NCBI GenBank assembly: GCA_045106985.1
Contig: JBGCFQ010000009.1
Span: forward strand, 1 to 64,000
Direction: 5' to 3'
Source: JAUIET01 sp045106985
GTDB lineage: Bacteria; Pseudomonadota; Gammaproteobacteria; Pseudomonadales; JAUIET01
DNA length: 64,000 nt
Below, piece after piece: positions 1-8,988 of the stretch (position 1 is the stretch's first letter; each line of letters starts with the position of its first letter). Both the position numbers and the translations under genes were made by a program. The notes beneath the pieces were generated by a model. That model worked only from the letters and a program-made list of their open reading frames with translations, was not told where the DNA came from and made no database searches.

Positions 1-109
1 TAAATCGCATTTGATGACCAAATACGCTGCGTGTGCCGGTACCCGTTCGATCCTGCTTCTCAACACCATGGTCTTTCACCAGGCGCATCAGCTCAAGATA
101 CTGCTGCAA
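1..109 (-). CDS. thyA: Thymidylate synthase, N-terminal fragment (cut by window edge)
   Basis: The reverse strand reads M-Q-Q-Y-L-E-L-M-R-L-V, then DRTGTGT and FGHQMRF, the typical N-terminus of ThyA, which makes dTMP from dUMP and methylene-THF. About 36 codons are present; the rest lies beyond the window. The start I chose is TTG at 109-107, because an AAGGAG ribosome-binding site stands about 8 bases upstream and no ATG is in frame at the right place. The start lies inside the last codons of lgt (17 bp overlap), so translation is probably coupled. The rppH-ptsP-lgt-thyA order is the same as in E. coli. Confidence 0.9.
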   Translation of the reverse strand, partial: MQQYLELMRLVKDHGVEKQDRTGTGTRSVFGHQMRF

Positions 110-926
110 TATTCTGCTCCTTTTCTTTTCGATACGATGACACCAGCAAAAACACGCCTAGCAAAAACATCGGTATGCAAAGCTCTTGACCGCGAGTCAT
201 CCAACCAAACCATTCAAGATTTATGTGTGCATCTGGCTGACGCACAAATTCAACGCTGAAGCGAAACACAGAGTAAGCAATAAGGAATACTCCTGACACA
301 GCCCACGGTGGACGCTTCTGTTGCGCAAAGAAATAAACGATCAAAAATAGAACCAAGCCTTCTAAAAAGGCTTGGTACAACTGTGACGGATGGCGCGCCA
401 GCTGCTCAGGGTCGCGCGGGAATATCATGGCCCAAGGCACATCGGTGGGACGACCCCACAGCTCCTGACCAATAAAATTTCCGACGCGCCCAAGCCCAAG
501 ACCTATGGGCGTAATCACTGCGGCTAAATCAAGCACATTACCCCAGGTATGCTTATATTTACGCGCAAATAGGAACATGGCCACTATCACGCCGAGCAAG
601 CCACCATGAAAGGACATTCCGCCCTCCCACACCGCAAACAACCATAAAGGATTATCGAGAAAGCTCGACATGCCGTAGAAGAATACGTAGCCAAAACGCC
701 CCCCAAGCACGGCACCCATGGCCCCATAGAAAATAAGATCTTCAACTTGCTCGGCTTTGATAGAAACGAATTGATGACGCGTATGGCCAAGCGCCAACTT
801 CCACGCAATCGAAAAAGCCAAAAGGTACATCAAGGCGTACCAGTGAATGCTGAGAGGCCCGAGGCTTACAACAACAGGGTCCCAGGCGGGGTGCACATAA
901 GCCCCGGCAACGTGTATCGCAATCAT
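93..926 (-). CDS. lgt: Prolipoprotein diacylglyceryl transferase
   Basis: This inner-membrane enzyme moves diacylglyceryl from phosphatidylglycerol to the lipobox cysteine of prolipoproteins, the first step of lipoprotein maturation. The 277-residue protein is of normal length and has about seven hydrophobic segments. It carries the family signature GRVGNFIGQELWGRP and the HGGLLG motif with its essential histidine. Its ATG overlaps the ptsP stop as ATGA, and thyA begins within its 3' end, so it sits in the middle of a tightly packed operon. Confidence 0.97.
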   Translation of the reverse strand: MIAIHVAGAYVHPAWDPVVVSLGPLSIHWYALMYLLAFSIAWKLALGHTRHQFVSIKAEQVEDLIFYGAMGAVLGGRFGYVFFYGMSSFLDNPLWLFAVWEGGMSFHGGLLGVIVAMFLFARKYKHTWGNVLDLAAVITPIGLGLGRVGNFIGQELWGRPTDVPWAMIFPRDPEQLARHPSQLYQAFLEGLVLFLIVYFFAQQKRPPWAVSGVFLIAYSVFRFSVEFVRQPDAHINLEWFGWMTRGQELCIPMFLLGVFLLVSSYRKEKEQNIAAVS

Positions 927-3223
927 TTCTTGTCCATCGCCACCAAGGCGCCAGGGCTGAGGTATTGGCTAATGCCTAACTTATCGAGTTTAGCTTGAAC
1001 ATAGCCTGCAATCATTTCACCATCTTCGAGCTGCATTGCTTTAAGTTGCATTTCTTCTGCCTGGGCCTTACTAACACTTCGAATTGCCTGCTTAACCTTT
1101 GGAATGCTGGCCGCGTTCATAGATAGAGCGTCATACCCCATTGCCATCAACAGAATAGCCGCCCCCGGTTCGCCCGCCAGCTCGCCACAAATAGTTACCG
1201 GCTTGCCCTCCATATTAGCGGCATCGGCAATTGCCTCTAAAGCCTGAAGCACACTGGGATGGTAAGAATGGTATAAGCCAGCAACACGAGAATTGTTGCG
1301 ATCTACGGCCAGAAGGTACTGAGTGAGGTCATTGCTACCAACAGAAAGGAAGTCAACGCGCCGCGCAAAAGCTCTCGCCTGGTAAACAGCTGCAGGAACC
1401 TCCACCATAACCCCGACGGGTGGTAATTTTATATTGTAGCCGTCATCCACCAACTCGGCGTATGCGCGATTTATCAAACTTTGGGCTTCATCTATTTCGC
1501 TAACATGTGTAACCATGGGCAACATAATACGAAGATTGTTAAGCCCCTCGCTCGCCTTGAGCATTGCCCTGACTTGAGCGAGAAAAATCTCGGGATGATC
1601 GAGTGTGACACGTATACCGCGCCAGCCTAGAAAGGGGTTTTCTTCTTCAATCGGAAAATAAGGAAGCGACTTGTCTCCGCCAATATCCAATGTTCGCATG
1701 GTCACTGTTAGCGGTTCAAAAGCCTCTAGTTGCTCTCGGTATATATGCCGCTGCTCTTCTTCGCTGGGAAAGCGATCTCGCAGCAAAAAAGGCACTTCAG
1801 TACGATACAAGCCAACGCCTTCCGCACCCCTATCCAGGGAACGGACAACATCAGACATCAACCCGGTGTTTACATGAAGCGGTATGCGATGGCCGTCTGT
1901 GGTTTCACAGGGCAAGTCCTTCAGCATCTCCAGGTCTTTGGAGAGTTGCCGCTCTTCAGCAACTATTTTTCTGTAGTAAGCGCTCAGTTCCTCATTTGGA
2001 TTTGAGTAAATTTCTCCGTTATAGCCGTCGATGATCAGCTCGGCATTTTCCAAACGCTGGAAAGGTAGATCCACTGCACCCATCACAGTGGGAATGCCCA
2101 TCGCGCGCGCCATTATCGCCACATGCGAGTTGCTTGAACCGCGCACCGACACCAAGCCTACAAGCTTACCTGTGGGCACCTCACCCAACATAGACGCGGT
2201 AAGTTCTTCACCAATCAAGACTGTTTGTTCCGGGTAATCTTCGCGCGCGGTATTCGATTGCTGCAAATACTCCAACACTCTCCGTCCCAAGTCCCTTACA
2301 TCAGCCGCTCTTTCGCGCAGATAACTGTCTTCCATACGCTCAAACGTACGAACATGCTCCAATATCACAGAACGAACAGCACCTTGAGCCCAAGAGCCCT
2401 GGCGAATTTTCTCCGTAATCTCTCCACCCAATGCATTGTCATCGAGCATCAACAAATACACATCAAACAGCGCCCGCTCTTCGGGTCGCAATTGCCCGGC
2501 AAGCGTGTCACCCAACTGCTTAATATCGACTCTTACATTGCTTAAGCTGTGCCAAAAGAACTGCAGTTCAGCGTCAATGTCATTTGTTTTGCGGTCGGGA
2601 ACCGAATTAAGATCTGCAGGCGACGACACAACAACGGCCTGACCCAGCGCCACACCTGGCGAACCTGGCACACCGTGAAACAATGCAGATCGCGCTTGCT
2701 CAGAGGAGGCAATGGAGTCCAGAGCGCCAGTCGCCTCTGCGTGCGCAATAACACCCGCTAACTGCGCCGACATGGTGACTAAAAAGGCCTCTTCACTTTC
2801 ATCGAAGCGGCGGCTTTCTCGTTGCTGAACAGTCAAAACACCCAACACTTTGCGCTGATGAATAATGGGCACACCTAGAAAAGAACTAAAACTTTCTTCG
2901 CCTATTCCAGGAAAATGTTTGAAACGCGGGTGCTTTTCAGCTCTATCAAGATTAAGCGGCTCTTCGCGGGTCGCAACCTGACCGACTAGCCCCTCGTTGG
3001 CAGCCAAGGCTACCTTACCCAACATTGCGACGTTTAAACCCTCGGTAGCGGCAAATACGTATTCGCCGCTGGCCACGTCGAGCATGTAAACCGAGCACAC
3101 TTCAGTTCCCATTGCGCTGCGCACTTTGCGCACAATCAAGTCCAACGCCTGCTGCAAACTTGGCGCTGAATTGACCTCTTGCACTATTTGGCGCAAAGAG
3201 CTGAGCATTAAAGTATCTGGCAT
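923..3223 (-). CDS. ptsP: PTS-Ntr enzyme I (EI-Ntr), GAF-domain phosphoenolpyruvate phosphotransferase
   Basis: EI-Ntr takes phosphate from phosphoenolpyruvate and passes it to NPr (PtsO) and then PtsN, a regulatory phosphorelay for nitrogen, potassium and envelope control. The 766-residue protein has an N-terminal GAF domain (about 1-165), the phosphohistidine domain with GSSNSHVAIMARAMGIP near residue 366, and the C-terminal PEP-binding barrel (LYRTEVPFL, SVGSNDLTQY, ICGELAGEP). An internal Met at residue 6 is an alternative start that matches Pseudomonas homologues. It lies between rppH and lgt, as in E. coli. ptsO and ptsN are not in this window. Confidence 0.96.
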   Translation of the reverse strand: MPDTLMLSSLRQIVQEVNSAPSLQQALDLIVRKVRSAMGTEVCSVYMLDVASGEYVFAATEGLNVAMLGKVALAANEGLVGQVATREEPLNLDRAEKHPRFKHFPGIGEESFSSFLGVPIIHQRKVLGVLTVQQRESRRFDESEEAFLVTMSAQLAGVIAHAEATGALDSIASSEQARSALFHGVPGSPGVALGQAVVVSSPADLNSVPDRKTNDIDAELQFFWHSLSNVRVDIKQLGDTLAGQLRPEERALFDVYLLMLDDNALGGEITEKIRQGSWAQGAVRSVILEHVRTFERMEDSYLRERAADVRDLGRRVLEYLQQSNTAREDYPEQTVLIGEELTASMLGEVPTGKLVGLVSVRGSSNSHVAIMARAMGIPTVMGAVDLPFQRLENAELIIDGYNGEIYSNPNEELSAYYRKIVAEERQLSKDLEMLKDLPCETTDGHRIPLHVNTGLMSDVVRSLDRGAEGVGLYRTEVPFLLRDRFPSEEEQRHIYREQLEAFEPLTVTMRTLDIGGDKSLPYFPIEEENPFLGWRGIRVTLDHPEIFLAQVRAMLKASEGLNNLRIMLPMVTHVSEIDEAQSLINRAYAELVDDGYNIKLPPVGVMVEVPAAVYQARAFARRVDFLSVGSNDLTQYLLAVDRNNSRVAGLYHSYHPSVLQALEAIADAANMEGKPVTICGELAGEPGAAILLMAMGYDALSMNAASIPKVKQAIRSVSKAQAEEMQLKAMQLEDGEMIAGYVQAKLDKLGISQYLSPGALVAMDKK

Positions 3224-3279
3224 TTAGGTGTTCGGCCTATAATTGTGTTTTTATCTGGGCGTTCCTAGGCCGCTGTTGT

Positions 3280-3768
3280 TCAGCGATCCGAAACCAATTT
3301 ACTGTGTGTCGGCGCCAACTCTAACAGGGCCTTACGATACACTTCGCGCTTAAACTGAACGACGCTGCCCATTGGGTACCAATAACTAACCCAACGCCAA
3401 CCATCGAATTCCGGCTTTTGATCAAAGTCGAAGCGTATGTTTTCTTCCTTTGAGGTGAGCTGCAGCAAAAACCATTTTTGCTTTTGCCCAATACACACCG
3501 GTTTGCTGTTCTTCCTGATAAGCCGTTTGGGCAATCGATAGCGAAGCCAGCCCCGAGTCGATGCTAATACCTTAACATCCGTTTGCTGCAGGCCAATTTC
3601 TTCGCCTAATTCTCTAAATAGGGCTTGTTCGGGCGTTTCATTCTTATTAATACCGCCCTGTGGAAATTGCCAAGCGTCTTGCCCTATGCGCCTTGCCCAC
3701 AATAGCTCACCCTGACCATTAGCAACCATAATGCCAACATTTGGGCGAAAGCCGTCTTTATCAATCAC
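3280..3768 (-). CDS. rppH: RNA pyrophosphohydrolase (Nudix)
   Basis: RppH removes pyrophosphate from the 5' end of triphosphorylated RNAs and so triggers RNase E-dependent decay. The 162-residue protein has a full Nudix box beginning GGINKNETPEQ and ending RELGEEIGL (about residues 38-60), and the family opening MIDKDGFRPNVGIM. Its start overlaps the gcvH stop by 4 bp. ptsP follows 56 bp downstream, as in many gammaproteobacteria. Confidence 0.96.
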   Translation of the reverse strand: MIDKDGFRPNVGIMVANGQGELLWARRIGQDAWQFPQGGINKNETPEQALFRELGEEIGLQQTDVKVLASTRGWLRYRLPKRLIRKNSKPVCIGQKQKWFLLQLTSKEENIRFDFDQKPEFDGWRWVSYWYPMGSVVQFKREVYRKALLELAPTHSKLVSDR

Positions 3769-4151
3769 TCGTTTTCACACTGATTAATATAGGCTTCTGC
3801 ATTTTGTAAATGTTCAAAATTTGGGCTGTCTGAGCGTAATCTAAATATCCAGCCATCCTCATAGGCGCTGCCATTAATCAGCTCAGGCTGCTCTTCCAGG
3901 CTTTCATTCACTTCAACAACTTCGCCCGCCACCGGGCTGTAAATATCCGATGCTGCCTTAACCGACTCTACAACACCTGCCTGATCGCCAGCGGCAAATA
4001 CAACGCCTACTTCTGGAGGCTCAACATAGACCACATCACCGAGCGCTTCTTGAGCGTGATCGCTGATTCCAACCGAGATAAGTCCGTCCTCTTCAACACG
4101 GGCCCATTCGTGAGTCTCGGCGTAATGAAGGTCGTCAGGCGTGGTGGTCAT
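3765..4151 (-). CDS. gcvH: Glycine cleavage system H protein
   Basis: GcvH carries the lipoyl arm that shuttles the aminomethyl group between GcvP, GcvT and the L protein. The 128-residue protein has the normal fold and the lipoylation motif ESVKAASDIYSP with Lys65 as the modified residue. The start has an AGGAAC-like ribosome site. gcvT and gcvP are not next to it. Instead it sits between the ubiH-like gene and rppH, so the rest of the complex must be elsewhere or absent. Confidence 0.95.
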   Translation of the reverse strand: MTTTPDDLHYAETHEWARVEEDGLISVGISDHAQEALGDVVYVEPPEVGVVFAAGDQAGVVESVKAASDIYSPVAGEVVEVNESLEEQPELINGSAYEDGWIFRLRSDSPNFEHLQNAEAYINQCENE

Positions 4152-4240
4152 TTAGCTGTTCCTTTATATATGTTGGTGATTCATTCTACCCAGCGCGTAT
4201 GCAAAAACCCAGCGTGTATGTAAAAACAACGCGAGCTGGC

Positions 4241-5494
4241 TTACAAACCCATGGCATGGCGCACTATCTGCCGTTTCAATGGCGCCGCACGGTTTAACTG
4301 ACGCATTCCGGCGTTACGCAACCAGACAATGGGCAGCTCTTGTCGACCGAACAAGCGTTTAAAACCTTCTACCGCCACCATCATGGTTAAATTATCGGCT
4401 TTTCGCCGCCGCTGATAGCGCTGCAAAAACAAGTCACCCGCTAGCGTTTCTCCGCTTTCAAAGGCGCGTAACAATTCCTCGCCTAGCACCTCTACGTCAG
4501 CAAAACCAAGGTTAACGCCCTGCCCGGCTAGCGGATGAATAACATGCGCAGCATCTCCAATCAGAGCGACGCCCTCTTTAACATAATCTGTTGCATGCTG
4601 TTGCCTGAGCGGAAAACTGTATCGTCGACTGCTCGCCATTATACGGCCCAGCCGACTTTCGAAAGCGCGCTCAAGAACACGGCAAAACTCTGGCTCATCC
4701 AGTACCAACTTTTCTTCTACCAAGTCATTGTCTAATGACCAGACAATAGAGCACAGATTTTGCGCCTTACCAGCAAGTGGCAAGAATGCCAACGGCCCGC
4801 CAGGCATAAAACGTTGTAAAGCAACGCGATCATGAGGCTTTTCTGTCTGCACAGTAGCCACGATGGCAGACTGATCATAGCTCCAGGCTTTCGACTCGAA
4901 GTTGGCCAATTTCCTGAGCTGCGAGTTACCGCCGTCAGCCGCAACGATCAAGGGAGCGGCCAACTGCATGCCATCATCAAGCTTTATAAGCTGCAAAGGT
5001 TCATCAGGGCCACTCTCGCCACTACTCTCCAGTTCAGCTAAGGTGTTCGGACAGAAAAGCGATAGATTACTTGCCGTCGCTATGCCCTCCCGAAGAGCCT
5101 GCAGTGTCACCGAGTTTTCAACAATACAACCCAAACTGTCCGCGCCCATCTCTTCGGCGGTGAAACGTACTCCACCCACGCCTTGCGCATCCCAAACCTG
5201 CATTTCTACAAACGAACAGTGGCGCTGGCTTTCGATGTTGCCCCAAATACCTAATCTTTGAAAAAACTTGATGCTCGCCGGCGTCAATGCGCTTACACGC
5301 GGATCAAAATCCCCAAGGTCACAGGGTTGGCCGCCAAGCTGTTTGAAATTGCCTACCCCTTTAGGGGCAATGGCATCGAGCGGTCTGGCCTCAATCAAGG
5401 CCACTTTCATGGCAGAATCTCGCACGCTGTTAGCAAGTGCCAAACCCGCCATTCCAGCACCGATGATAATCAGGTCAAAGTGCTTAACGCTCAT
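4241..5494 (-). CDS. UbiH/UbiF/UbiI-family FAD-dependent ubiquinone hydroxylase
   Basis: This is a flavoprotein monooxygenase of the aromatic-hydroxylase fold that hydroxylates the ubiquinone ring during biosynthesis. The N-terminal Rossmann motif is IIIGAGMAGLALAN. The FAD ribose motif near residue 290 is GDAAHVIHPLAGQGVNLGF, which is diagnostic for the UbiH/VisC group. The length (417) is normal. It overlaps pepP by 4 bp, as ubiH does in E. coli (ygfB-pepP-ubiH-ubiI). Only one copy is present here, so I cannot say whether it acts at C6 (UbiH), C5 (UbiI) or more than one position. Confidence 0.88.
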   Translation of the reverse strand: MSVKHFDLIIIGAGMAGLALANSVRDSAMKVALIEARPLDAIAPKGVGNFKQLGGQPCDLGDFDPRVSALTPASIKFFQRLGIWGNIESQRHCSFVEMQVWDAQGVGGVRFTAEEMGADSLGCIVENSVTLQALREGIATASNLSLFCPNTLAELESSGESGPDEPLQLIKLDDGMQLAAPLIVAADGGNSQLRKLANFESKAWSYDQSAIVATVQTEKPHDRVALQRFMPGGPLAFLPLAGKAQNLCSIVWSLDNDLVEEKLVLDEPEFCRVLERAFESRLGRIMASSRRYSFPLRQQHATDYVKEGVALIGDAAHVIHPLAGQGVNLGFADVEVLGEELLRAFESGETLAGDLFLQRYQRRRKADNLTMMVAVEGFKRLFGRQELPIVWLRNAGMRQLNRAAPLKRQIVRHAMGL

Positions 5495-6813
5495 CGGCCG
5501 CGCCCGCGCATAAGCTTCTCGATATCAACCGCTTTCTTTACCAGAGCGTCGGTAAGTACCCTCGGTCCGTTGCGGGTAACCAGAACATCATCTTCGATAC
5601 GGATACCGATGCCGCGCCATTTTTTAGCAACACTGGTGTTGCTAGGCGCTATATAGAGTCCTGGCTCTACGGTAACAACCATACCTGGCTCCAACTGCCG
5701 CCACTCACCGCCAACACGATAGTCACCAACGTCGTGAACATCCAGACCCAACCAATGACCCGTCTTGTGCATATAAAATGGCTTATAGGCTTCATCTTGA
5801 ACAAGCTCGTCCACATCACCTTTTAGCAAGCCAAGACGGACAAGACCGGCTGTTAATACCTTAACGCAAACTTCATGCGGCTCGTTAAAGTGGCGACCTA
5901 CCGTTGTCGCTTCGATAGCCGCTAACTGAGACTCAAGCACTAAGTCATACAGTTCTCGTTGTGGCGCACTAAACTTACCATTTACCGGAAAAGTCCGGGA
6001 GATGTCAGAGGCGTAGTACTCATGCTCGCAACCGGCATCAATCAACACCAGGTCGCCCGCTTCCAAACGATCGCGATTACTGGTGTAGTGCATGATGCAC
6101 GCATTCTTGCCGCTACCAACAATGCTCTCGTAGGCATTATGCCGGCAGCCCGCCTGCATAAACTCATGGCTGATTTCGGCTTCCAGATGGTATTCGTGCA
6201 GCTCAGCCTTACACGTCTTAATTGCTCGTTCATGAGCACGCACATTGATATCCGCCGCTTGTTGCATCTGCCGAATTTCAGCTGCACTTTTTATCAGCCG
6301 CATCTCGTGCACAATGTAATTTAGATCGAGAAACTCACCGGGCGGCTGCGCGCCCGTGCGCGTCTTGGTGCGTATAGTGTTGACCCACTGCATAAGCTGG
6401 TGGTCAAAGTCGGCATTACGTCCCATTGCGTAATAAACTCTTTCTCGTCCCTCAATAAGGCCAGGTAATATTTCATCAATATCGCCAATTGGAAACGCAT
6501 CATCAGCTGCAAAATGTTGGCACGCTCCTTCAGGCCCATATCGGTAGCCGGTCCACAACTCCAAGTTTGGGTCGCGTTCCTGACAAAAAAGAATAAACTC
6601 GCCATGTTCGCGACCCGGAATCATAACCGCTACCGCGTCGGGCTCATCGAAACCCGTCAGGTAAAAAAAGTCGCTGTCTTGGCGGAATCGATACTCTGTG
6701 TCGCGGTTACGTATGTGGAGACTGGCAGAGGGCACAATGGCGATGCTGCCTTGTTCCATTTCAGCCATCAGTTTTTGACGTCGCCGGCTGAACTCACGCT
6801 TGCTAATTGCCAT
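5491..6813 (-). CDS. pepP: Xaa-Pro aminopeptidase
   Basis: PepP is a cytoplasmic metallopeptidase that removes N-terminal residues preceding proline. The 440-residue protein has the N-terminal creatinase-like domain and a C-terminal pita-bread domain. The metal-binding segments are visible: VLIDAGCEHEYYASDISRTF (two Asp), HKTGHWLGLDVHDVG (His), VTVEPGLYI (Glu) and IRIEDDVLV (Glu). It abuts ygfB by a one-base overlap and overlaps the ubiH-like gene by 4 bp, which indicates co-transcription. Confidence 0.96.
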   Translation of the reverse strand: MAISKREFSRRRQKLMAEMEQGSIAIVPSASLHIRNRDTEYRFRQDSDFFYLTGFDEPDAVAVMIPGREHGEFILFCQERDPNLELWTGYRYGPEGACQHFAADDAFPIGDIDEILPGLIEGRERVYYAMGRNADFDHQLMQWVNTIRTKTRTGAQPPGEFLDLNYIVHEMRLIKSAAEIRQMQQAADINVRAHERAIKTCKAELHEYHLEAEISHEFMQAGCRHNAYESIVGSGKNACIMHYTSNRDRLEAGDLVLIDAGCEHEYYASDISRTFPVNGKFSAPQRELYDLVLESQLAAIEATTVGRHFNEPHEVCVKVLTAGLVRLGLLKGDVDELVQDEAYKPFYMHKTGHWLGLDVHDVGDYRVGGEWRQLEPGMVVTVEPGLYIAPSNTSVAKKWRGIGIRIEDDVLVTRNGPRVLTDALVKKAVDIEKLMRGRGR

Positions 6814-7436
6814 CAGTGAACCGTCAAAGGGTCAGCAGACGATCCAAAATCGGGCCCCTCATGCGCGGCGCATTGTGCGTAAATATTCAGTGCAGCTACT
6901 CGCACATATTCCGTTAAATGCATCAGATCTTCTTCGTTGGCGGCTTCTTCCTCGGTGGCATCTGCGTCAACCTGCGAGATAGCGGCAAAATCCTGCAGCA
7001 CCTCTGCCACATCTTCGCGCTGCGACAGACTTAAACCATGCTTCTTTTCAGCGACTGCAAAGCCATACATGAAGCCCTGGCACCACTGGGCAAGCGCGCC
7101 GGCGCGCAGAGTAATTTCTGCGTCATCGTCTGGCAACAGCATTGAAAAGCTCATTTCAACATCTTCGAGAGCCTGTTGGGTTTGCATCATTACGGCACGT
7201 AACTCGTCGCGATCGGCTGTACCAACTTCAATATCCTCTCCCAGGAACCTCAGGCATTCTGTCAACATGGGCTCTGGGTCAGCCGACACGCCAGCAGCAC
7301 ACAATTCGGCTGTTAACATGCCATGCAATTCGGCCGCACCAACGGCTCCTCGAATAGTCTCAATCAGTGCATGCAGGTCTTCGTGATCAAGCAGGTCGTA
7401 GGCGTCTAAATCAAAGGTTTCGGTAGTCACACACAT
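6813..7436 (-). CDS. ygfB: YgfB/UPF0149 family protein
   Basis: This acidic 207-residue protein matches the UPF0149 family: LDHEDLHALIETIRGAVGAAELHGML near the start, and WCQGFMYGFAV followed by a C-terminal CAAHEG-type end. In Pseudomonas aeruginosa YgfB is reported to dampen ampDh3 expression and beta-lactam resistance; elsewhere its role is unclear. It heads the ygfB-pepP-ubiH operon, divergent from the zapB-like/zapA pair. Function here is by family only. Confidence 0.88.
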   Translation of the reverse strand: MCVTTETFDLDAYDLLDHEDLHALIETIRGAVGAAELHGMLTAELCAAGVSADPEPMLTECLRFLGEDIEVGTADRDELRAVMMQTQQALEDVEMSFSMLLPDDDAEITLRAGALAQWCQGFMYGFAVAEKKHGLSLSQREDVAEVLQDFAAISQVDADATEEEAANEEDLMHLTEYVRVAALNIYAQCAAHEGPDFGSSADPLTVH

Positions 7437-7533
7437 ACTCGGGCAATGGATGGTTTCGCTGCAGGGAACATTAATTGACCCGCCAGCGGCAGGCTACTAT
7501 AGTACCCTCAGATCCAAGACCAATAAATAAGCC

Positions 7534-7743
7534 ATGGAAAATAAGCAGCTCAAGCTTCTCGAGCAAAAGATCGATGAGCTCATTAAACTGTGCACTGAGC
7601 TCAATCAGGAAAACAAGACCTTAAAAGCCAAGAATGAACTGTGGCGAAGTGAGCGTGCCCAGCTAATGAAGAAAAACGAGGTGGCGAGGTCAAAAGTTGA
7701 AAATATGATTTCACGCTTACGCGCACTGGAGGAAGACTCTTGA
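7534..7743 (+). CDS. ZapB-like short coiled-coil protein (TIGR02449 type)
   Basis: A 69-residue protein that is almost wholly a charged coiled coil: KLLEQKIDELIKLCTELNQE and further heptads to residue 65. It stands directly before zapA, whose TTG start lies inside its stop codon (TTGA overlap). The family is routinely found upstream of zapA in pseudomonads and is presumed to act with ZapA at the division ring. That function is inferred from the neighbourhood and from likeness to ZapB. Confidence 0.82.
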   Translation: MENKQLKLLEQKIDELIKLCTELNQENKTLKAKNELWRSERAQLMKKNEVARSKVENMISRLRALEEDS

Positions 7744-8051
7744 GCCAAACCGAAACGGTTACCATCAATATTATTGACAAGGACTTTCAGGTTAATTGCC
7801 CGCCCGAAGAAAAAGACGCCCTGTTAAACTCGGCCAGGCATTTGGACACCCGAATGCGGGCTATGCGCGACTCTGGCAAGATCGTAGGTTTGGATAGAAT
7901 CGCTGTAATGGCCGCTTTAAATACCACCTATGAGTTGCTCCAGAGCCAAGCAACAGAGGCCAAGATCACTGAAGTGTCCAGTGACAAGCTAGTCCGTTTG
8001 TCAAACAAAATTGATGATGCCCTGCATTTTTGCCGACAGTTGGAAATTTAG
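7740..8051 (+). CDS. zapA: Cell division protein ZapA
   Basis: ZapA binds and bundles FtsZ filaments at the division site. The 103-residue protein has the typical N-terminal domain (VNCPPEEKDALLNSARHLD) followed by the long helical region (RIAVMAALNTTYELLQSQ). The start is TTG, overlapping the previous stop. 6S RNA follows about 46 bp downstream and then the folate cyclo-ligase gene, giving the well-known zapA-ssrS-ygfA order. Confidence 0.95.
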   Translation: MSQTETVTINIIDKDFQVNCPPEEKDALLNSARHLDTRMRAMRDSGKIVGLDRIAVMAALNTTYELLQSQATEAKITEVSSDKLVRLSNKIDDALHFCRQLEI

Positions 8052-8082
8052 CTTTAGCTTTCGCACTCCTTTTCCAACTCTG

Positions 8083-8091
8083 CGCTATACT
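8083..8091 (+). promoter_or_regulatory. Probable -10 element of the 6S RNA promoter
   Basis: A TATACT hexamer at 8086-8091 stands 7 bases before the first paired base of 6S RNA (8098). No good -35 hexamer is visible at 16-18 bp spacing, so the promoter may rely on an activator or an extended -10. Confidence 0.5.
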
Positions 8092-8097
8092 AAAACC

Positions 8098-8273
8098 GTG
8101 CCCTGGTACATTTGAGATGCAGTTCGTCCTCGAGCCGATTATGCATACCCAGGAGGTTTCTAGGGAATAAGGGAGTGCAAGCCCGCACGACGGGAAGCCC
8201 GATTTATTACTGAGACCACCGCCTTGAGCCGTCGGGTTCAAGGGCCACACTGCTTACCGGTGTATTGGGGCAC
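8098..8273 (+). ncRNA. ssrS: 6S RNA
   Basis: 6S RNA imitates an open promoter and holds the sigma-70 RNA polymerase holoenzyme in stationary phase. The ends pair in a 13 bp closing stem: GTGCCCTGGTACA at 8098-8110 with TGTATTGGGGCAC at 8261-8273, counting G-U pairs. Conserved internal motifs are present: CTCGAGCCGAT near 8131 and GGGTTCAAGGGCCAC near 8234. The position between zapA and the ygfA homologue, on the same strand, is the canonical ssrS locus. The exact ends are inferred from pairing. Confidence 0.93.
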
Positions 8274-8313
8274 TTTATTTCTTCTTCTGCTCTACTAAGC
8301 GAATAGGCACTCT

Positions 8314-8928
8314 TTGGCCCATCTCTCGCGCAATAGCTCCGCAAAAAAAATCAGACAAACTATGCGCAAACGGCGCAGAGACTTAAGCGCCGCACTTCAG
8401 CGTAAGCACGCAGCAGCTGTTGCTTTATCTGTTCTTACACTCAGAAAAACATCACTGAAAGGCCGGAACGTAGCCTTGTATCAAGACTTTGATGGTGAAT
8501 TGGCTACCGGGATATTGATTAAACAATTGCGCAAGCAAGGCGCCAAGCTGTTTGTACCCATTATTAAGGGCAACAGCATTAGCTTCGCGCCTCTGATGTT
8601 ATGCAGCGAGCAGTCACTAAACTCTTACAATATAAGCGAGCCCAAGACACTTCTTTTTAGAATAAAGCCCGAGCAGATAGATTTGGTATTGATGCCTTTA
8701 ACGTCGTTCGATGCCCGTGGAAACAGGCTTGGCATGGGCGCTGGATTTTACGATCGCTGCTTCGCCTTTAAACGGAGGGCTCCGGCCAGAAAACCTGTGC
8801 TAGCGGGAGTTGCCCATGAAGTTCAACGAGCTGGATTCGGCGTGCTGCCGCGTAATTGCTGGGATGTTCCTTTGGATATTGCTATCAGCGAACGAGGTTT
8901 ACGTAAAAGCTTGAACCGTCGCCGTTAA
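8314..8928 (+). CDS. ygfA: 5-formyltetrahydrofolate cyclo-ligase
   Basis: The enzyme (also called MTHFS or Fau) converts 5-formyl-THF to 5,10-methenyl-THF with ATP, rescuing folate from a dead-end form. The 204-residue protein shows the family features MRKRRRDLSA near the start, the substrate loop and the glycine-rich LGMGAGFYDR motif. The start is either TTG at 8314 or ATG at 8362. I kept TTG because homologues usually have residues before the RKRRR segment. It is downstream of 6S RNA, with which it is normally co-transcribed. Confidence 0.92.
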   Translation: MAHLSRNSSAKKIRQTMRKRRRDLSAALQRKHAAAVALSVLTLRKTSLKGRNVALYQDFDGELATGILIKQLRKQGAKLFVPIIKGNSISFAPLMLCSEQSLNSYNISEPKTLLFRIKPEQIDLVLMPLTSFDARGNRLGMGAGFYDRCFAFKRRAPARKPVLAGVAHEVQRAGFGVLPRNCWDVPLDIAISERGLRKSLNRRR

Positions 8929-8988
8929 CGCTGTTCCAATAATGAAAAGAGCAACAACAATGGTGACAATATCGGGTTTTGCTTGCAT
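8899..8988 (-). CDS. Tiny single-span membrane protein (29 residues), paralogue of the ORF at 9230-9403
   Basis: The reverse strand encodes M-Q-A-K-P-D-I-V-T-I followed by VVALFIIGTALTATVQAFT, a charged start and one hydrophobic span. The first 22 residues align without gaps with the neighbouring ORF (MQ-x-x-PD-x-VTI-x-V-x-x-F-x-x-G). That similarity is the main reason to believe both are real. The 3' end overlaps the end of ygfA by 30 bp on the opposite strand. The ribosome-binding site is weak. I do not recognise a named family. Confidence 0.5.
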   Translation of the reverse strand: MQAKPDIVTIVVALFIIGTALTATVQAFT

